DNA of 6,624 nucleotides from NCBI GenBank assembly GCA_012516115.1, contig JAAYXC010000245.1, positions 1 to 6,624 on the forward strand, given 5' to 3'. The notes below the pieces were generated by a model. It made no database searches, had not been told where the DNA came from, and worked only from the letters and a program-made list of their open reading frames with translations. The position numbers were made by a program, and so were the translations under genes. Shown one piece after another: positions 1 to 4,350 of this stretch. The DNA is from Bacillota bacterium (lineage in GTDB: Bacteria > Bacillota > UBA4882 > JAAYXC01). Every line of letters begins with the position of its first letter. The stretch's first letter is position 1.

Positions 1-332
1 GGGTTGAGGAGGGGCCGATTTCCGGCCTCCTGTCCCTGAGTTCGTTTGATCTTGGCCGGCATGGTCCGTCCCTGCCGATCGGCATTGGGAAGGACGAACC
101 TGAGTTCCAGGTCGGATAAGAAGAAATCACGGAGAATCGGTAAAAGAAGCTGGGCGTAGCGGCTTTCCAATACGCCCCGGGCAAAATCGTTATCCGCCTC
201 CACGTATAAAACTCCGTCTTCGTATGCGACCGGGCGGGTCGGCTTGAGCCAGGTGTTATAACTCGGCGTGCTCACCAGGGGAGCAATGGTCTCCAGGGTT
301 TTTTGCCAGATCTCGAGGCGCTGCTCTTCCAT
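1..332 (-). CDS. dnaA: Chromosomal replication initiator protein DnaA, N-terminal part (cut by window edge)
   Basis: DnaA binds DnaA boxes at oriC, opens the duplex and helps load the replicative helicase. Only the first 110 codons are in the window; the AAA+ ATPase and DNA-binding domains lie off the left edge. The visible protein begins MEEQRLEIWQKTLETIAPLV and continues with the domain I pattern: Trp9, SYNTWLKP around residues 24-31, LYVEADNDFARGVLESRY around 42-59, then LLLPILRDFF. From about residue 85 it turns into a polar, low-complexity stretch typical of the domain II linker. The ATG at 332 fits the usual family N-terminus. An in-frame ATG at 371 would add 13 residues (MKSHRGGGRLGAT) but has no Shine-Dalgarno. 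The GGTGGAGG before the 332 start is about 16 bases away, which is long. It is divergent from rpmH, the usual arrangement around Firmicute origins. Confidence 0.95.
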   Translation of the reverse strand, partial: MEEQRLEIWQKTLETIAPLVSTPSYNTWLKPTRPVAYEDGVLYVEADNDFARGVLESRYAQLLLPILRDFFLSDLELRFVLPNADRQGRTMPAKIKRTQGQEAGNRPLLN

Positions 333-373
333 GGTTGCGCCTAACCGGCCTCCACCTCGGTGTGATTTCATGG

Positions 374-403
374 TATAAAGGAGTACCAGATATGTAGAGA
401 CAA
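374..403 (-). promoter_or_regulatory. Weak candidate promoter for dnaA
   Basis: On the minus strand TTGTCT (398-403) is followed after 18 bases by TTTATA (374-379). The matches to sigma-A consensus are 4/6 and 3/6, so this is only the best of poor options upstream of dnaA. It would give a short leader of about 35 bases. The nearby DnaA-box-like sites (439-492) lie just upstream and would suit DnaA autoregulation, which is known in other bacteria but not shown here. Confidence 0.25.
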
Positions 404-438
404 AGAAAAATTTGCTACTGAAACGTTTGAAGGGGAAA

Positions 439-492
439 ATATGCACAAAACCCACGGAAGTTATCAACAAAACAATCCACAGTTGTGGATAT
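439..492. promoter_or_regulatory. Cluster of DnaA-box-like sites
   Basis: Compared with the consensus TTATCCACA: TTATCAACA at 461-469 (+, 8/9); ATATCCACA on the minus strand at 484-492 (8/9); CAATCCACA at 473-481 (+, 7/9); and ATATGCACA at 439-447 (+, 7/9). The sites at 473-481 and 484-492 face each other and form the inverted repeat ATCCACA-GT-TGTGGAT (475-490). Three sites within 32 bases between dnaA and rpmH are best explained as DnaA binding sites for initiation or for dnaA autoregulation. Confidence 0.75.
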
Positions 493-671
493 CTCCAATG
501 CGTTTTGATCATAACAGAACCCCCCTTCCCGGTCAACGCAAGCCCTTCTCTCTCTTATGGCCTCCGGAGGAGAAAATCGATAAACAAAGGGGAAGGGTGG
601 AGAGGAACGAAACCATTCTCTTTTCCCGTGGATGGAGGAGAAGCGGAGAAAAGTCCAATTCCTTCCATGCC

Positions 672-700
672 TTGACAGAACCACTACCACTCTATATAAT
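672..700 (+). promoter_or_regulatory. Perfect consensus sigma-A promoter for the rpmH operon
   Basis: TTGACA (672-677) and TATAAT (695-700) are separated by exactly 17 bases, a full match to the housekeeping sigma consensus. Transcription should start near 706-708, giving a leader of about 40 bases to the rpmH ATG at 746. The start region carries a short direct repeat, TAACTG at 701-706 and 709-714. It probably drives rpmH-rnpA-yidD-yidC-jag, as those genes are closely spaced with no evident terminator between them. Confidence 0.9.
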
Positions 701-745
701 TAACTGGGTAACTGTCTTGATCGATGGAAGGGGCAGACGCAGCGG

Positions 746-880
746 ATGAAACGTACGTTCCAACCGAATAATCTTCGACGTAAACGGGAACACGGTTTTC
801 GCAAAAGGATGTACACGTCGGGTGGACGCAAGGTTTTGGCACGCCGGCGTGCCAAAGGCCGGTATGTCCTCTCCGCCTAA
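746..880 (+). CDS. rpmH: 50S ribosomal protein L34
   Basis: This 44-residue, very basic protein is part of the large ribosomal subunit, bound to 23S rRNA. The sequence is recognisable throughout: MKRTFQPNNLRRKREHGFRK, then RMYTSGGRKVLARRRAKGR and a YVLSA end. The length equals the usual bacterial L34. A GGAAGGGG (725-732) lies upstream of the ATG, somewhat far. It is the first gene behind the consensus promoter at 672-700 and divergent from dnaA. Its last 17 bases overlap the start of rnpA in a different frame. No residue looks out of place. Confidence 0.97.
   Translation: MKRTFQPNNLRRKREHGFRKRMYTSGGRKVLARRRAKGRYVLSA
835..856. repeat. 22-base perfect palindrome at the rpmH-rnpA junction
   Basis: Bases 835-845 (TTTGGCACGCC) are the exact reverse complement of 846-856. 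As RNA this can fold as a 9-bp stem with a CCGG tetraloop. It lies in the L34 codons for LARRRAK and ends on the AAAGG (854-858) that is the likely rnpA Shine-Dalgarno. The amino acid sequence of L34 restricts this region, so part of the symmetry may be coding constraint. The DNA symmetry itself is certain; a role in limiting rnpA translation is inference. Confidence 0.8.
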
Positions 881-1220
881 GTTCGACAGAATTCGGCGAC
901 GGTCCGAGTTTGCTTCCATTTTTGCCCGGGGCCGGTCCCTGGCCGATTACGCTCTGGTCCTTTATTGGCGGGAACGGACGGTGGGGCCGCCTCGGGTCGG
1001 GTTTTGTGTGGGCAAACAACTGGGCAAAGCGGTGACCCGAAATCGCATCAAGCGTTTATTGCGGGAAAGCTGGCGCGTCCTGGCGGCGGAGGTCGAGATC
1101 CCGGCCGACCTGGTCTTTGTCGCCAGGCGCGGCGGGGTTTGTTTTTCTTTGGCCGAATGGGTGGCGAGCATGCGCGGTCTTCTCCGGCGGGCCAAGCTTT
1201 TAGGCGAAGGGAATGGGTAA
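864..1220 (+). CDS. rnpA: Ribonuclease P protein component
   Basis: RnpA is the protein subunit of RNase P; it binds the catalytic RNA and helps recognise pre-tRNA 5' leaders. From the ATG at 864 the product is 118 aa, normal for the family. Visible marks are the N-terminal RIRRRSEFASIFARGRS (residues 9-25), VGFCVGKQLGKAV (45-57) and the signature RNR helix TRNRIKRLLRE (58-68) that contacts the RNA. AAAGG (854-858) sits 5 bases before the ATG. An in-frame GTG at 822 would add 14 residues read out of frame from rpmH; they do not resemble RnpA, so I reject it, although long rpmH/rnpA overlaps do exist in Thermus. It overlaps rpmH by 17 bases and yidD by 8, which suggests translational coupling. 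Confidence 0.95.
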   Translation: MSSPPKFDRIRRRSEFASIFARGRSLADYALVLYWRERTVGPPRVGFCVGKQLGKAVTRNRIKRLLRESWRVLAAEVEIPADLVFVARRGGVCFSLAEWVASMRGLLRRAKLLGEGNG

Positions 1221-1431
1221 GCTGAGATATCTTCTTTGCGCGGGGATCGCTTTTTACCGCCGCTTTATCTCGCCATATCTCGGTCCGCATTGTCGTTTTA
1301 CACCCAGTTGCTCCGCCTATGCCTACGAGGCCATTCGACGCTACGGAAGTCTGCGCGGATCCTGGTTGGCCCTGCGTCGTCTTCTGCGTTGCCATCCTTT
1401 TGGAGGCAGGGGGTACGATCCCGTACCTTGA
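1213..1431 (+). CDS. yidD: Membrane protein insertion efficiency factor YidD
   Basis: YidD is a small membrane-associated protein that aids YidC-dependent insertion of membrane proteins; its mechanism is not well defined. The 72-residue product shows the family core: FYRRFISPYLGPHCRFTPSC, then SAYAYEAIRRYG, LALRRLLRCHPFGGRGYDPVP and immediate termination. Conserved cysteines are at residues 27, 33 and 60. The N-terminal stretch (residues 4-17) looks like an amphipathic membrane-binding helix. The start ATG lies inside the end of rnpA (8-base overlap), with GAAGGGA just before it, so it is probably coupled to rnpA translation. It precedes yidC by 27 bases, the usual gene order. Confidence 0.95.
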   Translation: MGKLRYLLCAGIAFYRRFISPYLGPHCRFTPSCSAYAYEAIRRYGSLRGSWLALRRLLRCHPFGGRGYDPVP

Positions 1432-1458
1432 TCCGGGGAGAAAGAAACAGGAAAGGTT

Positions 1459-2220
1459 GTGGTAGAGATTTTCGATTTTATCAGTCTCATTATGGCCGAC
1501 ATCCTCAAGGCACTTCATTTTATCGTCCCTAACTACGGCTGGTCCATCGTTCTGTTAACCTTGCTCATCAAGCTGGTTCTTTTTCCCACGGCCATCAGTC
1601 AAACCCGTTCGCTGGAGGTCTCTAAGGTCCTCCAGCCGAAACTTAAGGAGCTGCATGAAAAATACCGCGACCATCCGGAAGAACTCAACCGCCGGATGCT
1701 CGAACTTTACCGGGAATACAAAGTCAACCCTTTGAGCGGTTGCTTGACCTTGCTTATTCAGATTCCCATTCTTTTTGCCCTTTTTGCCTTGCTTCGGTCG
1801 CCGGAGAAGTTCGGATTGGTCGCAAAGCCAGGAGGGCCACCTTTTAATGGGGAAACGTTTTTAGGTCTTTCCCTTATGGCTAAGGGCAATCCTAAAAACA
1901 TCATTGGTAGCCTTGGGAATCTTATTTTGGCGGTATTGGCCGCCATGACCACGTATCTTCAGCAGAAAATGACCACTCCTTCGGCCGCATCCACCGACAG
2001 TACGACTGATAGTATGGTCTCGATGCAGGCGGCTTTCTTATATTTCATGCCCATCTTCTTCGGGTTTATCACCTTTACCATGGAGGCCGCCATCGGAATT
2101 TATTGGGTGGCCCAGTCCGTCATCGGCATCCTCCAGCAGATCGTCATTACCAGGTTCTTCGTTCGTCCCATCAAGCCCGAGCCCGAGGCGGCCGCGAAAC
2201 CGAAACGGCGAAAACAATAA
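1459..2220 (+). CDS. yidC: Membrane protein insertase YidC/Oxa1, short Gram-positive type
   Basis: YidC inserts and folds inner-membrane proteins, alone or with SecYEG. The 253-aa product lacks the large periplasmic domain of Gram-negative YidC. Segments: first membrane helix about 25-43 (GWSIVLLTLLIKLVLFP), a charged cytoplasmic helical hairpin about 52-90 (LQPKLKELHEKYRDHPEEL, ELYREYKVNPLSGC), then hydrophobic stretches at about 93-112, 150-168, 190-207 and 211-231, and a basic tail (about 236-253) ending KPKRRKQ. The position of the hydrophilic-groove arginine is Lys38. No lipoprotein signal with a Cys is visible at the N-terminus, unlike B. subtilis SpoIIIJ. Translation starts with GTG, supported by AGGAAAGG a few bases upstream. 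The next gene, jag, begins 20 bases downstream. Confidence 0.95.
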   Translation: MVEIFDFISLIMADILKALHFIVPNYGWSIVLLTLLIKLVLFPTAISQTRSLEVSKVLQPKLKELHEKYRDHPEELNRRMLELYREYKVNPLSGCLTLLIQIPILFALFALLRSPEKFGLVAKPGGPPFNGETFLGLSLMAKGNPKNIIGSLGNLILAVLAAMTTYLQQKMTTPSAASTDSTTDSMVSMQAAFLYFMPIFFGFITFTMEAAIGIYWVAQSVIGILQQIVITRFFVRPIKPEPEAAAKPKRRKQ

Positions 2221-2240
2221 ACGGGCAGGTGAGATAAGGA

Positions 2241-2873
2241 TTGCGCAGCGTAGAAAAGACCGGGCGGACTAAAGAAGAAGCGGTCCGGGCAGCCTTAAAG
2301 GAGCTGGGCGTGGGTCTCGATGAGGTCAAGGTGGAGGTACTGGAGAACGAGAACCGGAGCGGGTTCCTCGGGATGTTCCAGGTCAAACAGGTCCGGGTCC
2401 GGGTCAGTGTGGTGGAAGACGTGGGCAAGGTTGCCGCGCGTTTCCTCCGTGAGATCCTGGTGGGCTTGGGCGTCGCCGCCAGGGTGGAGATCCTTCGCCG
2501 CCCGGACCAGATCGTGCTCAACGTCAACGGCGCCGACCTGGGGGTCCTGATCGGTCGGCATGGCCAGACCCTGGACGCCATTCAGTTCCTCGTCGGCCTG
2601 GTAGCGAACCGCGGGGCCGAAGAAAAGAAGCGGATCGTCATCGATGTCCAGGGTTATCGGCGCCGCCACGAGGAGAGTCTCCGGCGTCTGGCCCTGCGTA
2701 TGGCCGAACGCGTTCGCCACGAACGAAAGAAAGCGGTCTTGGCCCCGATGAACCCGGCCGACCGGCGGATCATCCATCTGACGTTACAAGGACAGAAAGA
2801 GGTCTTCACCTATAGCGAAGGGCAGGAACCCTTCCGGCGGGTGGTCATCTCGCCCCAGGAAAAGGCGGAATAG
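2241..2873 (+). CDS. jag: RNA-binding protein Jag/KhpB (Jag_N, KH and R3H domains)
   Basis: Jag (SpoIIIJ-associated protein; KhpB or EloR in streptococci) is a cytoplasmic RNA-binding protein, linked in some Firmicutes to cell elongation and division. The 210-aa product has three parts: Jag_N about 1-55, with KTGRTKEEAVRAALKELGV and the RSGFLGMFQVKQVRV turn; a type II KH domain about 65-140 with the GxxG loop IGRHG (104-108); and a C-terminal R3H domain about 143-205 with Arg175-x3-His179 in NPADRRIIHLTLQ. The start is TTG at 2241, supported by AGGTGAG (2227-2233) upstream; no nearby ATG fits the Jag_N beginning. The linker between Jag_N and KH is very short, as in many clostridial forms. It lies directly after yidC and before a terminator-like hairpin, so it may end the first transcription unit. 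Confidence 0.93.
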   Translation: MRSVEKTGRTKEEAVRAALKELGVGLDEVKVEVLENENRSGFLGMFQVKQVRVRVSVVEDVGKVAARFLREILVGLGVAARVEILRRPDQIVLNVNGADLGVLIGRHGQTLDAIQFLVGLVANRGAEEKKRIVIDVQGYRRRHEESLRRLALRMAERVRHERKKAVLAPMNPADRRIIHLTLQGQKEVFTYSEGQEPFRRVVISPQEKAE

Positions 2874-2900
2874 GGGCGGGAAAAGAGAGATCGTGAAGGT

Positions 2901-2927
2901 GGAGGACGTGCCGGTGGCACGTCTTTT
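2901..2927 (+). terminator. Terminator-like hairpin between jag and mnmE
   Basis: GACGTGCC (2905-2912) and GGCACGTC (2916-2923) form a perfect 8-bp stem with a GGT loop. GGAG before it can pair further with the TTTT after it through A-U and G-U pairs. The T run is only four bases (2924-2927) before GCGCTTT, so it is a weak intrinsic terminator or an attenuator. It lies 27 bases after the jag stop and ahead of mnmE. Either jag ends a transcript here, or part of the transcripts read through into mnmE. No clear promoter for mnmE is visible downstream. Confidence 0.55.
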
Positions 2928-2934
2928 GCGCTTT

Positions 2935-2951
2935 GGGAGGGAAAACCCACG
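2935..2951 (+). promoter_or_regulatory. Shine-Dalgarno and putative ACG start of mnmE
   Basis: GGGAGGG (2935-2941) is the strongest Shine-Dalgarno-like sequence before mnmE. It is followed by 7 bases and then ACG (2949-2951), in frame with mnmE. The reading frame from the preceding in-frame stop (the jag TAG, 2871-2873) up to 3008 contains no ATG, GTG or TTG. ACG at 2949 would give the N-terminus M-LRSETIAAVSTPWGEGG, with the usual few residues before the conserved TIAA. ATT at 2967 is the only other near-cognate option close to the motif. Confidence 0.5.
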
Positions 2952-4310
2952 TTACGTTCGGAAACGATTGCCGCCGTCTCCACCCCCTGGGGGGAAGGGG
3001 GGATCGGCGTGGTGCGCATCAGCGGGCGAGAGGCCCTGGTCGTGGCCGACCGCGTTCTTCGCCTGGCCAAAGGGATGCCCCTCTCCTTCCTGCCTCCCCG
3101 GACGGTCTATTACGGGCGGGTGGTCGACGCAGAGGGCCGGGAGATCGACGAGGTTTTGAGTTTTTATTTTCGCGGGCCTAAAAGTTATACCGGAGAGGAT
3201 CTGGTGGAGATCCAGGCCCATGGCGGTCCGGTGATCCTCCGGCGGATTCTGGCGGCGGTTTTGGCTGCCGGGGCGGTTTTGGCCGAGCCGGGTGAGTTCA
3301 CCGCCCGGGCGGTGTATAACGGAAGGATAAACCTGATCCAGGCCGAGGCGGTACTGGATCTCATCCGGGCCAAAACCGACGTGGCCGCGGAAGCGGCCTT
3401 CCATCGTCTCGCCGGTGAGGCCGGCCGGGAGATCACGGCCCTGGAGGAAGAGCTCCTGGGGCTTTTGGCCGCCATCGAGGGCTGGCTTGACTTTCCGGAG
3501 GAGGTGGAGGCACCACCGGAGGTGGCCGCCCGGGCACGCACCATCCTGGCCCGGTTTGATGCCCTCCTGGCCGGGGCCGAACGGGGGAGGCTTTTGAACG
3601 AAGGCGCGGCCGTGGCCATCGTCGGCCGGCCGAATGCGGGAAAGTCAAGTCTCTTGAACGCCCTCCTGGGGGAGGAACGGGCCATCGTTACCGAGATCCC
3701 GGGCACGACCCGGGACGCGGTGGCCGAGGAATGCAATCTGGGCGGGATCCCCGTCCGTTTGGTCGACACCGCCGGGCTCGGCCCCCCCGGCGACCGGCTG
3801 GAAGCCCTGGGTATGGAGAGAAGCCGGCGGGAGATCGCGCGCGCCGACGCGGTGCTCTTCGTTTTGGACGGAAGCGAGGAGTTGACGGCGGCCGATGAGG
3901 CGGTAGGCGCGGAAGTGGCCGGATGCCGGGGTGTGGTGGCCATCAACAAGTCAGACCTGCCCCTCAAGCTGCAGGGGGTACCCAGCACCGTGCTGGGCTG
4001 GCCGGTGGTCCGCGTCTCGGCTTTGACCCAGAGCGGTCTGGACGGGCTCGTGACGGCCCTGATGGAGGTCCTAGGCGGTCGGCCGGGGGAAGGTACGCCC
4101 GCTCTTAGTAATCTGCGGCAGATCGAGGCGGCTCGGGAGGCGCGAAGGGCTGTCGCCGCCTTTCTCGAAGGATTGGCGCGGGGTGTCCCGTGGGACTTTT
4201 TGGCCGCCGAGCTCCGCGCCGCCCTGACCGCCATCGGCCGACTCAGCGGCCGGACGGTGACCTCGGCGGTCATAGATGAGATCTTTACCCGTTTTTGCCT
4301 CGGTAAGTAG
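2949..4310 (+). CDS. mnmE: tRNA uridine-5-carboxymethylaminomethyl GTPase MnmE (TrmE)
   Basis: MnmE, with MnmG, installs the (carboxymethyl)aminomethyl group at C5 of the tRNA wobble uridine, using GTP hydrolysis and a folate donor. Numbered from 2949 (453 aa, the family length): N-terminal folate-binding/dimerisation domain about 1-135 with TIAAVSTPWGEGGIGVVRIS and PGEFTARAVYNGRINLIQAE; then a helical domain; then the inserted G domain with P-loop GRPNAGKS (226-233, including the K+-site Asn), GTTRD switch, DTAG and NKSD; and the C-terminal RFCLGK, whose Cys-x-Gly-Lys is characteristic. The start is the weak point: conserved N-terminal codons continue upstream of the first GTG (3009), but no ATG, GTG or TTG precedes them in frame. 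I place the start at ACG 2949. A GTG 3009 start gives 433 aa and loses part of the folate domain. RAVYNGRINL replaces the usual RAFxNGxxDL. Confidence 0.93.
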   Translation, partial: TLRSETIAAVSTPWGEGGIGVVRISGREALVVADRVLRLAKGMPLSFLPPRTVYYGRVVDAEGREIDEVLSFYFRGPKSYTGEDLVEIQAHGGPVILRRILAAVLAAGAVLAEPGEFTARAVYNGRINLIQAEAVLDLIRAKTDVAAEAAFHRLAGEAGREITALEEELLGLLAAIEGWLDFPEEVEAPPEVAARARTILARFDALLAGAERGRLLNEGAAVAIVGRPNAGKSSLLNALLGEERAIVTEIPGTTRDAVAEECNLGGIPVRLVDTAGLGPPGDRLEALGMERSRREIARADAVLFVLDGSEELTAADEAVGAEVAGCRGVVAINKSDLPLKLQGVPSTVLGWPVVRVSALTQSGLDGLVTALMEVLGGRPGEGTPALSNLRQIEAAREARRAVAAFLEGLARGVPWDFLAAELRAALTAIGRLSGRTVTSAVIDEIFTRFCLGK

Positions 4311-4350
4311 GATGGCATTATCGTATCAAGGGATGAGGAGGTGAACGTGG

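Larger units (their letters stand above)
333..745. other. dnaA-rpmH intergenic region, likely oriC or part of it
   Basis: This ~410-base gap has no convincing gene; the small ORFs in it match no family I know. It holds, left to right: the dnaA leader, an A/T-rich patch around 398-440, clustered DnaA-box-like sites (439-492), a pyrimidine-rich run (about 520-556) followed by purine-rich runs (about 566-608 and 628-655), and the rpmH promoter (672-700). The gap between divergent dnaA and rpmH is a known oriC location in many bacteria, but in B. subtilis and relatives boxes also lie downstream of dnaA, which is outside this window. Calling it the functional origin is therefore inference from location plus DnaA-like boxes. 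Confidence 0.7.

Noticed and set aside
619..653. Possible hairpin pairing CTTTTC (620-625) with GAAAAG (648-653) in the intergenic region
   Set aside because: Six base pairs, mostly A-T, with a long loop and mismatches next to the stem; it is explained by the purine/pyrimidine bias of the stretch.
412..749. Small ORFs on both strands in the dnaA-rpmH gap (72-102 codons)
   Set aside because: They overlap each other, the DnaA-box-like sites and the rpmH promoter, have no convincing ribosome binding sites, and their products resemble no family.
2893..3159. GTG-started ORF (MKVEDVPVARLLRFG...) as a small gene before mnmE or as a frameshifted mnmE N-terminus
   Set aside because: It runs through the hairpin, becomes Pro/Gly-rich in the wrong frame of mnmE, and the correct mnmE frame already encodes the conserved motif without any frameshift.
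3981..3997. Inverted repeat CCCAGCAC-C-GTGCTGGG inside mnmE
   Set aside because: Eight-base arms in GC-rich coding sequence are within what chance can give, and no T run or gene boundary is nearby.
3185..4318. 377-codon ORF on the minus strand opposite mnmE
   Set aside because: The protein is a Ser/Arg/Ala/Pro-rich low-complexity chain typical of the antisense frame of GC-rich genes; mnmE is certain on the plus strand.
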